From DATMFV01 sp035555975 (GTDB lineage Bacteria; Verrucomicrobiota; Verrucomicrobiia; Chthoniobacterales; Chthoniobacteraceae): DNA of 64,000 nt. The DNA lies in NCBI GenBank assembly GCA_035555975.1, contig DATMFV010000099.1, positions 1-64,000 of the forward strand. The letters are read 5' to 3'. Numbering within the stretch: position 1 is the stretch's first letter; the number at the start of each line of letters is the position of its first letter. The position numbers and the translations under genes were made by a program. Of the stretch, positions 53,011 to 61,683 are shown in pieces. The notes under the pieces were generated by a model, which did not search any database, had not been told where the DNA came from, and saw nothing but the letters and a program-made list of their open reading frames with translations.

Positions 53011-54060
53011 ATGGAGTTATTGACGATCCCCCTGCTTCGACGCGCCGCACAGTCGCAACCGGCGGTCGCCCGTGTCCACGCGCAGGTGCAGAGCGTGACG
53101 GAGAAGGCGACCCGCGACGGCAAACCGTTCCGGGAACTGGTGATGGGCGATGCCGAGGGAAAACTGACCCTGCGCGCCTGGAGCGATTCGCCCGGCTTCG
53201 CCCTCTGCGCGGAACTGAACCAGGGCGAGTTTCTGGAAATCGAAGGCGAATTTTCGACCCATCCTGCCTTCGGGCTGGAGGCGCGCCAATGGAGCTGCCG
53301 CCCGCTGGAACCGGCGGAGGTGGAAGCCCTGCTGGGCGGTTCGCCCGAGATCAAGGAGAAGCAGGAGCGCGACTTTGAAACGATCACGCAACTGGTGGCC
53401 TCCATCGGCGACCCGCGCCTTCGCGGCGTCTGCGAGCTTTTCCTGGCCGACCTGGGCGAACGTTTCCGCCGCGCCGCCGCCGCACGGACCTACCACCACG
53501 CGCGCCGGGGCGGCTTGGTCGAGCATGTCGCGCAGATGATGCGCTCCGCCGATCATGTCACGCAGGTCTACACCACCCTCAACCGCGATCTCCTGCTCGC
53601 CGGGGTGTTTTTTCACGATGTCGGCAAGCTCTGGGAAAACTGCCCGGAAGCGCGCGGCTTCGGCATCCCGTACGACGAAAAGGGGGAGTTGATCGGCCAC
53701 ATCACCATCGGCGTCGAAATTCTCAACACCTTCTGGCGCAGGCTTTTAGCGAGCGAGGAAGCCGCCGCGTGGCGCGAGCTTCACCCGGCGAGCGAAGAGG
53801 TGCGCACGCATTTGATCCACCTGATCGTCGCCCACCACGGCGAAGTCGCCTTTGGTTCGCCGATCGTCCCGAAAACTCCGGAGGCTTACGCGCTTCATTG
53901 GATTGACAATCTCGACGCAAAGCTTGAAATGGTCTTTGCCGCCTACGCGAACGGGCTGCCGTTGACGGAGCAGATCACCGAACGGGTCCGCCCCCTGCCG
54001 GGAAATCTCGTCCGCCCGCTGGCGCGGTTTGAACCCCCCGATGCAACCCCCGCCGCCTGA
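53011..54060 (+). CDS. OB-fold and HD-domain nuclease (YhaM-like)
   Basis: The 349 residues have an N-terminal OB fold (~15-110; AVARVHAQVQSVTEKATRDG, FLEIEGEF) followed by an HD phosphohydrolase domain (~145-310). The latter shows HHARRGGLVEHVAQM, FFHDVGKLWE and IVAHHGE. This matches YhaM-type 3'-5' exoribonucleases. It is the first of a plus-strand run that continues with apaG and thiD. Confidence 0.82.
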   Translation: MELLTIPLLRRAAQSQPAVARVHAQVQSVTEKATRDGKPFRELVMGDAEGKLTLRAWSDSPGFALCAELNQGEFLEIEGEFSTHPAFGLEARQWSCRPLEPAEVEALLGGSPEIKEKQERDFETITQLVASIGDPRLRGVCELFLADLGERFRRAAAARTYHHARRGGLVEHVAQMMRSADHVTQVYTTLNRDLLLAGVFFHDVGKLWENCPEARGFGIPYDEKGELIGHITIGVEILNTFWRRLLASEEAAAWRELHPASEEVRTHLIHLIVAHHGEVAFGSPIVPKTPEAYALHWIDNLDAKLEMVFAAYANGLPLTEQITERVRPLPGNLVRPLARFEPPDATPAA

Positions 54061-54072
54061 TTTTTTATTTCC

Positions 54073-54450
54073 ATGGGAACGTTTCGTGAACTGACTTCTT
54101 TGCGGGTCCACCTCGACCAACTGGTCTACGCCCCCGATCTGGAAGCCCCTTCGGACCGGCCCCACCCGTTTGTCTATGGCATCACGATCGAAAACGAGTC
54201 GGAGGAGACGATCACGATCAAAGGCCGCAAATGGGTGGTGACCGACGTGCGGGGGAACAAGATCGTCGTCGAGGGGGACGGCGTCGTCGGCAAGTTCCCG
54301 CGCCTCGCTCCCGGGGAGCGGTTTTCTTTCAACTCGTACCACGTCATCGGCTGCGACAGCATCGCGGAAGGGGCGTTTATCGGCATCAACGACCAGGGGG
54401 AACCGGTGATCACCCGCATCCCCCGCTTCGCCATGAACGTACCGTGTTGA
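54073..54450 (+). CDS. apaG: ApaG family protein
   Basis: The 125 residues form a single beta-sandwich domain. YGITIENESEETITIKGRKW near residue 35, VGKFPRLAPGERFSFNSY and a C-terminal FAMNVP are conserved in ApaG. The cellular role is uncertain; ApaG is linked to metal and nucleotide stress in other bacteria. It starts 12 bases after the nuclease gene and its stop overlaps thiD. Confidence 0.88.
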   Translation: MGTFRELTSLRVHLDQLVYAPDLEAPSDRPHPFVYGITIENESEETITIKGRKWVVTDVRGNKIVVEGDGVVGKFPRLAPGERFSFNSYHVIGCDSIAEGAFIGINDQGEPVITRIPRFAMNVPC

Positions 54451-55298
54451 GGACGTTGCAGACACCGCCGCCGGTCGCCTTGAGCATCGCCGGTTCCGAC
54501 AACAGCGCCGGGGCCGGGATTCAGGCCGACCTGAAGACCTTCACCTCCCTCGGCGCTTACGGGTTGACGGCGGTGACCTGCGTGGTCGCCGAAGTCCCCG
54601 GGCAGGTCAACGCGATCGCGACGATCCCGCCCGAAGTGGTGGCCGAACAGGTGCGTCTTTCCTTCGTGGCCTTTCCCGTGGCGGCGCTCAAAACCGGGAT
54701 GCTCCATTCCCGCGCCGTCATCGCGGCGGTCGTCGACACGCTGGCGCAACTCCGGAGCGAAAAAAGAGGGGAACCGTTTCCGGCGCTGGTGGTCGATCCC
54801 GTGATGGTCGCCACCAGCGGCGCGGCCTTGCTGGAGCCGGACGCCGTGGAAGCGTACCGGACCGACCTTCTCCCGCAGGCGACGCTGGTGACCCCCAACC
54901 TTGACGAAGCCGCCGTCCTCGCCGGGCGTCCGCTCGACTCGGCGCAAGCGATGGAGGAGGCCGGGCACGAACTTTGCGCCCGCTACGGCACCGCGTTCCT
55001 GCTCAAAGGGGGGCATCTGAAAGGGGAGCAGGCGCTCGATCTCCTGATCACCCCCGACGGCCGGGTGGAAACGTTTTCGGGCCCCCGCGTCGAAGGCGTG
55101 GCGACCCACGGGACCGGCTGCACCTTTTCGGCAGCCATCACGGCCGGGCTCGCCCGCGGGCTTTCGCTCTCCGAAGCGGTGGCTCTGGGCAAACGGTTTG
55201 TCTCGGCATCGATCGCCGCCACCTGGCGCTGGCAACGGCCGGAAGGAATGACCACCGACGCGCTCTGCCACACCGCCTGCCGCGAGGAGCCGTGTTGA
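54444..55298 (+). CDS. thiD: Hydroxymethylpyrimidine/phosphomethylpyrimidine kinase ThiD
   Basis: No ATG precedes the conserved N-terminus (VALSIAGSDNSAGAGIQADLKTF), so GTG 54444, overlapping apaG by 7 bases, is the likely start; TTG 54447 is an alternative. This gives 284 residues. Other motifs are VVDPVMVATSGA, TPNLDEA and the nucleotide-site THGTGCTFSAAI. It phosphorylates the thiamine pyrimidine. No other thi genes are in the window. Confidence 0.9.
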   Translation: MLRTLQTPPPVALSIAGSDNSAGAGIQADLKTFTSLGAYGLTAVTCVVAEVPGQVNAIATIPPEVVAEQVRLSFVAFPVAALKTGMLHSRAVIAAVVDTLAQLRSEKRGEPFPALVVDPVMVATSGAALLEPDAVEAYRTDLLPQATLVTPNLDEAAVLAGRPLDSAQAMEEAGHELCARYGTAFLLKGGHLKGEQALDLLITPDGRVETFSGPRVEGVATHGTGCTFSAAITAGLARGLSLSEAVALGKRFVSASIAATWRWQRPEGMTTDALCHTACREEPC

Positions 55299-55327
55299 AA
55301 AAATGGGAGTTGACGAGCCGGTAAAAA

Positions 55328-56194
55328 ATGGAAATTGCGTCGCACCCCGACCTCCCGTACCGTGAACCACGTTTGAAGTTTGTTCCTCCACGCCGGGTCG
55401 TTGCGGCCTCTGCCGTTTCGGTTTTGTTCCACCTGACCCTCTTCGGGCTGCTCGCCCTTTTTTCGGGCGGGAGCTACTCCCTGCCGACATTGGCGCTGGA
55501 GGAGGGGACCTCTGCCGAACCGCTGGTCTTTGAGATCGAGGCCCCCTTGCCGGAGGCGACGCCCGAACCGATCCCGGAGCCAACGCCGGAGCCGCTGCTG
55601 GCCGCCGCCGAACCGGTAACGACGCCCGCGCCGACCTTACCGGCGGCGGAACCGCCGCAGCCGCTGCGGACCGCGCTCGACCCCGAGCATCTTAAAGAAT
55701 CGACCCAAGCGCCGGAAAATCCCGTCTTCGTCGCTTCCCACCATTCCCGCGCGACCGCCCCGGAGCGTCCGGAGGCTCCGGCGCCCCCCTCTCCGGAAGC
55801 GGAACCCGGCGGGGAAGCCGTGGCCGCGCCGTTCCAGGCCGCGCCAGAGCCTGCACCCCGGGCCGGAGCGGACGACGAAGTCGGCATCGACGCCATCGGC
55901 GACTGGAAAAAGGCGGTCGGCAACCGGATCGGCAGCCGTTGGAATGATTTTCGTGAATCGCAGGCGCGATTGTTGGCGGTCGGCAGCGTGCGTGTTAGAT
56001 TTGCCATCGACGCGAAGGGCGACGTTTCCAGCCTGAAGATCGTCTCTTCGAGCGCTTCGGAAGCCAACGCCGAGTATGCCCTTCGCGCCATCCGGGAGGC
56101 GGATCTCCCCCCGATCCCGCCCGAACGCCTCGCCCGCGTCCCCGGCGGCCGCATTGAAATCGAATTTACCTTCACCATCTTCCCCAACCGATGA
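55328..56194 (+). CDS. TonB-like energy transducer
   Basis: Of 288 residues, one N-terminal membrane helix (~24-46; VVAASAVSVLFHLTLFGLL) precedes a Pro/Glu/Ala-rich spacer (~65-185). The C-terminal TonB/TolA-like domain has SVRVRFAIDAKGDVSSLKIV and GGRIEIEFTFTIFP. It overlaps the exbB-like gene by ATGA and so forms a TonB-ExbB-ExbD energy module. A different TonB-like protein lies at the window start. Confidence 0.85.
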   Translation: MEIASHPDLPYREPRLKFVPPRRVVAASAVSVLFHLTLFGLLALFSGGSYSLPTLALEEGTSAEPLVFEIEAPLPEATPEPIPEPTPEPLLAAAEPVTTPAPTLPAAEPPQPLRTALDPEHLKESTQAPENPVFVASHHSRATAPERPEAPAPPSPEAEPGGEAVAAPFQAAPEPAPRAGADDEVGIDAIGDWKKAVGNRIGSRWNDFRESQARLLAVGSVRVRFAIDAKGDVSSLKIVSSSASEANAEYALRAIREADLPPIPPERLARVPGGRIEIEFTFTIFPNR

Positions 56195-56901
56195 CCATTT
56201 TAGCCTTTTCCATGACCCAGTTTTTTGTGCACGGCGGGTTCTTCATGTACCTGCTGGTGATCTGTTCCCTGGTGGCGGTGACCACCATGGTGCTTCGCGG
56301 CTGGGCCTTGCAGCGCGACCGGGTGATCCCGCCGGTCATCTGGCAGGAGATCGAGTCGCTTTCGCCCGGGGAAAACCGGCGGGCGCTCTCCCGGCTGGTG
56401 GAGCTGGTCGAGCAGAACGACTCGCCGCTCGCCCGGATCACGCAGGTCTGCCTGCGCCATATCGAATGGCCCCGGAGCGAAAACGTCGAAGCGGTGCAGA
56501 CCCGGGCCAAGCGGGAGGTGATCGGGATGGACTCCGGGCTCGTCGTGCTGGAAGTCATCGTCGGGATCGCGCCGCTCATCGGGCTGCTCGGGGCGGTTTC
56601 GGGGCTCGTAACGGTGTTTGCCAGCCTCGGCACCAGCGAGTCGATCTCCGACCCGCGCGGGCTGGCGCTCGGCATTTCCGAAGCGCTCAACACCACCATC
56701 GCGGGGCTGGCGATCGCGATCCCGAGCCTGGTCGCCTATTGTTACTTCACCAAAAAGGTTGAGGCGCTCAGCGCCGAGATGGAGGCGATTTTGAGCGAAC
56801 TGCTCGCCAAGTGCTACTCGCGCAAAAGCCGTTTCGGCCCCGGGCGCGCGACGGTCTCCACGGCCGCAGCCACGTCGGAAACCGGCACGCCGACCGCCTG
56901 A
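56191..56901 (+). CDS. ExbB/TolQ-like proton channel protein
   Basis: The 236 residues have three membrane helices: ~15-35 (GFFMYLLVICSLVAVTTMVL), ~113-140 (VVLEVIVGIAPLIGLLGAVSG) and ~165-190 (LNTTIAGLAIAIPSLVAYCY). The last two carry the conserved G-x-x-x-P-L-x-G-L-L-G and T-x-x-G-x-x-x-A-I-P patterns of MotA/ExbB. It powers TonB using the proton gradient. The ExbD gene follows after 23 bases. Confidence 0.9.
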   Translation: MTILAFSMTQFFVHGGFFMYLLVICSLVAVTTMVLRGWALQRDRVIPPVIWQEIESLSPGENRRALSRLVELVEQNDSPLARITQVCLRHIEWPRSENVEAVQTRAKREVIGMDSGLVVLEVIVGIAPLIGLLGAVSGLVTVFASLGTSESISDPRGLALGISEALNTTIAGLAIAIPSLVAYCYFTKKVEALSAEMEAILSELLAKCYSRKSRFGPGRATVSTAAATSETGTPTA

Positions 56902-56924
56902 AGGGGGCCTTCTTTTTTCCCGCG

Positions 56925-57341
56925 ATGAATTTCTATACCCGCAAACGGCGGACGCCGACCGTCATCATCGTCGCGCTGATCGACATTTTCATCATCCTGC
57001 TCATTTTCGTGATCGTGACTTCCACCTTCAAACGGGAGCAACCCGCCGTGGTCCTGAAACTCCCCGAAGCCGGGCGGGCGATCAGCACCACCCGCGCCGT
57101 CGAGAGCGAGCCGCCCGTGGCGATCACCGTTTCGAGCGAAGGAATCATCTTTCTCAACGAAAACGAAGTCGCCGCGGAAGCGTTGACCGAAGCGCTCCGC
57201 CCGATCGCCGCCTCCGGCCAGCCGATCGCCCTGCGCGCCGACACCAACGCCCCCTTCGGAAAGGTGATTCGTGTCATGGATGCCTTGAAAGAGGCGGGCG
57301 TGAAAGGTAGTTTGCCCGCGTTTACCGAACTGAAACCTTAA
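56925..57341 (+). CDS. ExbD/TolR-like protein
   Basis: ATG 56925 gives 138 residues with one membrane helix. The key Asp20 lies at its start in IVALIDIFIILLIFVIV, as in ExbD. The C-terminal periplasmic domain ends in DTNAPFGKVIRVMDALKEAGV, the conserved ExbD strand-helix unit. It completes the TonB-ExbB-ExbD complex. The deformylase gene starts 18 bases downstream. Confidence 0.88.
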   Translation: MNFYTRKRRTPTVIIVALIDIFIILLIFVIVTSTFKREQPAVVLKLPEAGRAISTTRAVESEPPVAITVSSEGIIFLNENEVAAEALTEALRPIAASGQPIALRADTNAPFGKVIRVMDALKEAGVKGSLPAFTELKP

Positions 57342-57359
57342 AGAAAACCCCTTTTTATT

Positions 57360-57902
57360 GTGGAGATTGTAACCTACGGCAACCCGGTCCTCCGGGCCAA
57401 AGGCGCGCGGATTGAGGAGATCACCGACGAAGTCCGTCAACTGGCGGAAGCGATGATCGAAACCATGCGCGAGGCGAACGGCGTCGGGCTCGCCGCACAG
57501 CAGGTCGGCCAGGCATTGCAGTTGACGGTGATCGACGTCAGCGTCGCCGAAGACCGCCCGAGCACGATGTGGATCGATGGGAAAGAGGTCGATGTTGCCG
57601 ACTACAGCCCGATGATCCTGATCAACCCGGAACTGGAACTTGGGGGGGAACGCGAAATCGATGCCGAAGGGTGTTTGAGCTTCCCGAGGCTCGTCGCCGA
57701 CGTGCAGCGGGCGGCAACCGTCAAGGCGCGCGCCCGGCTCCTGAGCGGCGAGGAGATCGAGTTTGAAGCGGGCGGCCTGCTGGCGCGCGCCTTGCAGCAC
57801 GAGGTCGACCACCTCCACGGCATCCTCTTTATTGATCGCGTCAGTTCCGCGACCAAGGCGAGCCTTGCCGGAAAGCTCAAGCGGCTTCAGAAGAACCGGT
57901 AG
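57360..57902 (+). CDS. def: Peptide deformylase
   Basis: Of 180 residues, the start is GTG 57360; no ATG lies in the conserved N-terminal region. All three deformylase motifs are present: GVGLAAQQ, EGCLSFP and QHEVDHLHG (the HExxH metal site). It removes formyl groups from new proteins. It sits directly behind exbD and is probably co-transcribed. Confidence 0.95.
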   Translation: MEIVTYGNPVLRAKGARIEEITDEVRQLAEAMIETMREANGVGLAAQQVGQALQLTVIDVSVAEDRPSTMWIDGKEVDVADYSPMILINPELELGGEREIDAEGCLSFPRLVADVQRAATVKARARLLSGEEIEFEAGGLLARALQHEVDHLHGILFIDRVSSATKASLAGKLKRLQKNR

Positions 57903-57980
57903 TTGTTTGAGTTTTGCGGGGCGGTGTGTCATGATGAGGGAGACGACCTTGGTTTTTCCCACCTGAACTTTCCCCTCCCC

Positions 57981-58535
57981 ATGAAACGTCTCCTGTTTTT
58001 TCCGATGGCGCTGGCCGCCGGGCTGCTGCTGGCGGCACCCGGGCTTCAGGCGCAGCCATCGTCCCTTTTGAGCGAAGCGCAACGGGCCTATGCCTCCGGC
58101 GACTACGCGCAGGCAAAGCTTCAGTTTGAACTGATCCTGGCGCAGGACCCGAACCATATCGTCGCCAAAAATTATATGAAAATGATCGCCGCCGCGCAGA
58201 AGCAGGGCCGCGCCGGTTCCGCCTTGCAGCAGCAACTGCGGGGCGTGGTGATCCCGAACGTCGATTTCCGCGAGGCGACCCTGGAGGCTTCCCTCGATTT
58301 TCTGCGCCAGCAGATCGAAAAGAGCGCCGACCTTAAAACCAGCTTCGTCCTCCAGCCGGGGGTCGACCCGGCACGGACGATCACCCTGCGGCTCGCCAAT
58401 GTCCCGGTGACGGAGGTGCTCCGGTATATCGGCGATCTCGCCCAGGTCCGCTTCTCGGTCGACCAGTACGCGATCTCGGTGCATCCCCGTACGGCGGAAA
58501 CCGATGCACCCGCTGCCGCCCCGGCGGCTCCCTGA
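57981..58535 (+). CDS. Exported protein with TPR-like and secretin-type N0/STN-like domain
   Basis: ATG 57981 gives 184 residues with a signal peptide ending APGLQAQ. Residues ~30-70 (EAQRAYASGDYAQAKLQFEL) resemble a TPR unit. Residues ~95-170 (NVDFREATLEASLDFLRQQIE, ITLRLANVPVTEVLRYIGDL) match the short secretin/TonB N-terminal fold. It may be a periplasmic partner of a secretin or TonB receptor. The Ala/Pro-rich tail has no visible function. Confidence 0.7.
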   Translation: MKRLLFFPMALAAGLLLAAPGLQAQPSSLLSEAQRAYASGDYAQAKLQFELILAQDPNHIVAKNYMKMIAAAQKQGRAGSALQQQLRGVVIPNVDFREATLEASLDFLRQQIEKSADLKTSFVLQPGVDPARTITLRLANVPVTEVLRYIGDLAQVRFSVDQYAISVHPRTAETDAPAAAPAAP

Positions 58536-58544
58536 ACCGACACG

Positions 58545-58928
58545 ATGAAACAGTTCCTGATCGTCGGTCTCGGCGGCGGCATCGGTTCCATGGTCCGTTA
58601 CGGGGTGGCCCGGTGGATGCTCGTTGCCGGGGCGCAACCCTTTTTCCCGTGGGCCACTTTCGCCGTGAACGTCAGCGGCTGTCTGGTCATCGGCGTGCTC
58701 GCCGGGCTGGCGGACCGCTTTCATCTTTTTTCCGAAAACGCCACGCTCCTCCTTTTCACCGGCCTGCTCGGCGGTTTCACCACCTTCTCCTCCTTCGGCC
58801 TGGAAGCCATGTTCCTGATGCGCCGCGGCGAATGGGGCTGGGCCGCGCTCTACGTAGCGGGAAGCCTCCTCTTCGGCCTGCTCGCCGTCTGGCTCGGGAT
58901 GAAAGCGGTCGAAGCCTGGCCGGGGTAG
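58545..58928 (+). CDS. crcB: Fluoride ion channel CrcB/Fluc
   Basis: The 127 residues have four membrane helices. The family signatures GGGIGSMVRYGVARW, FAVNVSGCLVIG and GLLGGFTTFSSFGLE are all present, including the Asn and paired Phe that line the pore. It exports fluoride. It starts 9 bases after the preceding gene. No fluoride riboswitch could be identified upstream, because the gene is inside an operon. Confidence 0.93.
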   Translation: MKQFLIVGLGGGIGSMVRYGVARWMLVAGAQPFFPWATFAVNVSGCLVIGVLAGLADRFHLFSENATLLLFTGLLGGFTTFSSFGLEAMFLMRRGEWGWAALYVAGSLLFGLLAVWLGMKAVEAWPG

Positions 58929-58931
58929 GGA

Positions 58932-58980
58932 GGGATCAAAGACCGGCCAGACCACCGGCCATTTTCTTTGTGGTGATCCC
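58932..58980 (+). repeat. Nested hairpin after crcB
   Basis: GGGATCA (58932-58938) pairs with TGATCCC (58974-58980), and CAAAGA (58937-58942) with TCTTTG (58965-58970), enclosing a GC-rich core. It begins 3 bases after the crcB stop, so it may end or stabilise the operon message. No T-run follows. Confidence 0.55.
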
Positions 58981-59096
58981 GGATTCCCGGGATAATCCGA
59001 GGATCAGGGAGAGTTGCATCTCGCTTGGTTTGAGCATGATACGCTATTTGTATCCAGGCTGGAACATCCGTTTGACACCGGCCGGACCACCGGCCA
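58942..59096. repeat. Two copies of a 20-bp direct repeat, 135 bases apart
   Basis: ACCGGCCAGACCACCGGCCA (58942-58961) and a copy with one difference (59077-59096) flank a gene-free stretch. Flanking bases differ. They lie downstream of the RAYT and its partner gene. The rest of 58929-59191 shows no coding region I can support. Confidence 0.65.
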
Positions 59097-59191
59097 AAAT
59101 GAAGTCGTGGTAGCGCATCGCGAACTTTATGGCAGCCCAACGGCGATGGAGCCGCTCTTTCCGTCGTATGCTGCCGGGCACCTGAAAGAAC

Positions 59192-59650
59192 TCATTTTTT
59201 CATAGCCCCGAGAGTTCTCCGCTGAAACTTCGATGCCAGGCTGCGATGCCTGGAAAATCTGAAAACCACGCTGTAACGCTTCAACCTGATGAGGCGGTGG
59301 AGGACGGCCATTCTAACCAGATAAGCGCAAAACTCCGCAGAGACATGGTTCATGTTCAGCGTTGAGCTTCGAACATCCTCAAAAAGGCATCCCGTCACAA
59401 AGCCGCCCTGAATACGGTTTTTTGTTGCCATCAATGAATGAAGATACCTTCTCACCAAGGACCGCCCATATCCATCATGCTCCTGCAGGTGATCAAGATT
59501 GGCCTGAAGCATCCTTGCCAGATTTTTGGGACCATAAAAACTCACCCCATCTACCTGTGAAAGCGGCAGTTCCTTCCTGTATCCCGCAGATAATCTCTCC
59601 AGATTAGCCCGGACTGCTCTATACATCCATGTTGATACCATTTTATCCAT
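59192..59650 (-). CDS. Small hypothetical protein coupled to the RAYT
   Basis: The 152 basic residues start at ATG 59650, overlapping the transposase stop by 8 bases, which suggests translational coupling. There is no signal peptide. The sequence has helical character (WMYRAVRANLERLSAGYRKE; MLQANLDHLQEHDGYGRSLV). Base composition is visibly less GC-rich than the neighbours. I do not recognise a family. It could be an accessory of the transposase or a decayed passenger. Confidence 0.5.
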   Translation of the reverse strand: MDKMVSTWMYRAVRANLERLSAGYRKELPLSQVDGVSFYGPKNLARMLQANLDHLQEHDGYGRSLVRRYLHSLMATKNRIQGGFVTGCLFEDVRSSTLNMNHVSAEFCAYLVRMAVLHRLIRLKRYSVVFRFSRHRSLASKFQRRTLGAMKK

Positions 59651-60596
59651 TTGAACTTTCCAGGCTATGGATCAGCGCCGCCGCCTTTCCCTGAAGCGCC
59701 TTGTCGCCGGAGAGGCATTTTTCAAAACGCTTGAGGAGGTGGGTGATCGCGCTGCCGTCCCTGTAGCCGAGCGATCGGGCAACATCGGTTTTCCTTTCTC
59801 CCCCGTGGTAGACCCGCAGCCATGCCTTCCATCGGACATCATCCTCCTTCGCCGCAAGGGCGGTGACGGCCCCGACGGCCCGGTCGTGCCTGATCGGGTG
59901 GCGCGGCTTTTGTTCGTCCTGGCCCGGTTTTTCTTCCAGTCTCTCCAGAACGCGGTTTCGCATCGCTTCGCTTCCCAGGATCAACCCCCGGTAGAGGTCG
60001 GCAAAAATGTCGCGGGTGCCGTTTTCAAAGCCGTCCTGAATAAACTCCCGGTAACCTTTCCGGGCCTGATCGGGATCGCCGCCAAAAAGCTCCAGCCACT
60101 CCATGGAGAGCCACGCGGGAGCCGGTTTATCGCCGTCGTAGAAGCGATGGCTGCTCCATGGGTAGTCATCCAGCGCCACCCACCGTTCGCGGGGGACTGC
60201 GGCGGTTTGGTCGTGCGGCCGCACGGGGATAAGGTGAAGGTGGCGCAGCAGTTCCGCGGCATACCGTTGAGCCTCCACCAGATGCGCCTTGAAACGCCCT
60301 TGAAAAAGGTGCCCGCGGCGGTCGTGTCGGCGATTGAAGCGGATCGTGTAGGTGGTTTGCAGCCAGCCGATCGACTGGCTCAGGTTCCCCCGGGGCGTCC
60401 GGATCAGCAGATGGTAATGGTTGGGCATCAGGCAATAGCCGTGCACCTGCAACCCGTGCTCTTCGACCGCCCTTGCCAGCGTTGAAAGAAACTGCTTCCG
60501 ATCGGCATCGTCGCGAAAAATCTCCCTTCGATCATTGCCGCGCGCAGCGACGTGATACGCCGCACCTTGATATTCGATTCTGACCGGTCGCGCCAT
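59643..60596 (-). CDS. REP-associated tyrosine transposase (RAYT, Y1_Tnp/IS200-like)
   Basis: ATG 60596 (317 residues) begins MARPVRIEYQGAAYHVAARGN, the usual N-terminus of this group; the frame upstream to 60791 is not used. The HUH motif is PNHYHLLIRTP and the catalytic Tyr is in LQTTYTIRFNRRHDRRGHLFQGRF. The C-terminal part (~230-317) contains a DnaA-like helix-turn-helix stretch (GGERKTDVARSLGYRDGSAITHLL). RAYTs are single-copy domesticated transposases linked to REP palindromes. Confidence 0.9.
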   Translation of the reverse strand: MARPVRIEYQGAAYHVAARGNDRREIFRDDADRKQFLSTLARAVEEHGLQVHGYCLMPNHYHLLIRTPRGNLSQSIGWLQTTYTIRFNRRHDRRGHLFQGRFKAHLVEAQRYAAELLRHLHLIPVRPHDQTAAVPRERWVALDDYPWSSHRFYDGDKPAPAWLSMEWLELFGGDPDQARKGYREFIQDGFENGTRDIFADLYRGLILGSEAMRNRVLERLEEKPGQDEQKPRHPIRHDRAVGAVTALAAKEDDVRWKAWLRVYHGGERKTDVARSLGYRDGSAITHLLKRFEKCLSGDKALQGKAAALIHSLESSNG

Positions 60597-60608
60597 GTGC
60601 CATGGTCC

Positions 60609-60654
60609 ATACCGAAAGGTATCCGGGGCGTCAAGTTTCAAGAGTTGACCCCGG
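60609..60654. repeat. Two small hairpins between divergent RAYT and AraC genes
   Basis: ATACC-gaaa-GGTAT (60609-60622) is followed by a stem CCGGGGCGTCAA (60623-60634) against TTGACCCCGG (60645-60654) with one bulge. The first recalls GGATACC-gaa-GGTATCC at 48319. They may be REP-type units of the RAYT or binding sites of the AraC regulator. Confidence 0.5.
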
Positions 60655-60687
60655 GGTGTGGAACGGCCTATTTTCCGGTGCCCCTCC

Positions 60688-61632
60688 ATGATCCAAAAAG
60701 CCGCCTTCACGCCCGCTCCCGCCAAACCGCCTTCCTCCGGCGGGAGCACCCCGTTTCGGTTCGACCCCCGGCGCGGCGACGCTTCCTTCACCCTCGACGA
60801 CCTTGACGGCGCGGCCGCCTTTGCGGAGCCCGGGCGTTGGAACTACTTCACCATCCTTTTCATCCGGGAGGGGCGCGGCTGGTTGGCGGCGGAGGCGCTC
60901 CGGCATCGCTACGACGGCCCGGCGCTCCTGTTTTTCAACCCGTACCAGACGTTTCACCTCATTCGCGAAGCCCCTCACGCCGGAACGGCAATCCGGTTTC
61001 ACGCCAACTTCTTCTGCCTGGAAGCCCACCACGAGGCGGTCGGCTGCAACGGCGTCCTGTTCAACGACATCTACGGCCTGCCGCTGGTGAAACTCCCCGG
61101 GGACGCCGACGTGGCGGAGGTGGCCGGGCTGCTGGAAAGCATGGCTCGGGAACGGGAGGGCGGGGGGCTCGCCAGCCCCGAACTCCTGATTTCCTACCTC
61201 AAGGTATTGCTGATCAAGGCGACGCGGCTCAAGCTCGACCAGCAGGGGGAGGGCATCTGGTTTCCCGGTCACGGGGAGGCGCACCCCTCGGTGGCCCGCC
61301 GCTTCCAGCACCTGGTGGAGGAGCATTACCGCGCCCTCCACCGGCCACACGCGTACGCGGCGTTGCTGGAGATCACCCCGAAGCGACTCGGCAAGCTCGT
61401 CAAAGAGCATTTCCACAAGACGCCGACCGAACTGATCCGCGAACGGCTCCTCAAGGAAGGCAAATGGCAGTTGCTGCACACGCACCGCCCGGTCCGGGAG
61501 ATTGCCGCCAGCCTCGGTTTTGATGATGAGTTCTACTTCAGCCGCCTTTTCCGGCGCGCCGTCGGTGCGTCGCCGAGTGCCTTCCGGGAATACGAGAGGC
61601 TGATCCGCCCCGGGGGCAATGCGTCCATGTAG
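60688..61632 (+). CDS. AraC-family transcriptional regulator
   Basis: ATG 60688 gives 314 residues. The N-terminal cupin-like sensor domain spans ~20-180 (YFTILFIREGRGWLAAE; ALLFFNPYQTFHLI) and contains two Cys (NFFCLEAHHEAVGCNG). The C-terminal double HTH (~215-305) shows PKRLGKLVKEHFHKTPTELI and the signature REIAASLGFDDEFYFSRLFRR. It is 51 bases upstream of a DUF417 membrane protein, which it probably controls. RclR in E. coli has the same relation to RclC. Confidence 0.9.
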   Translation: MIQKAAFTPAPAKPPSSGGSTPFRFDPRRGDASFTLDDLDGAAAFAEPGRWNYFTILFIREGRGWLAAEALRHRYDGPALLFFNPYQTFHLIREAPHAGTAIRFHANFFCLEAHHEAVGCNGVLFNDIYGLPLVKLPGDADVAEVAGLLESMAREREGGGLASPELLISYLKVLLIKATRLKLDQQGEGIWFPGHGEAHPSVARRFQHLVEEHYRALHRPHAYAALLEITPKRLGKLVKEHFHKTPTELIRERLLKEGKWQLLHTHRPVREIAASLGFDDEFYFSRLFRRAVGASPSAFREYERLIRPGGNASM

Positions 61633-61683
61633 GGTTGGCCGTCCGTCCATTCCCACCGCCCCGGAAGCGGGTTATCGTGGCTC

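Noticed and set aside
58942..59096. Possible CRISPR array
   Set aside because: Only two copies of a 20-base repeat, 135 bases apart, with no cas genes.
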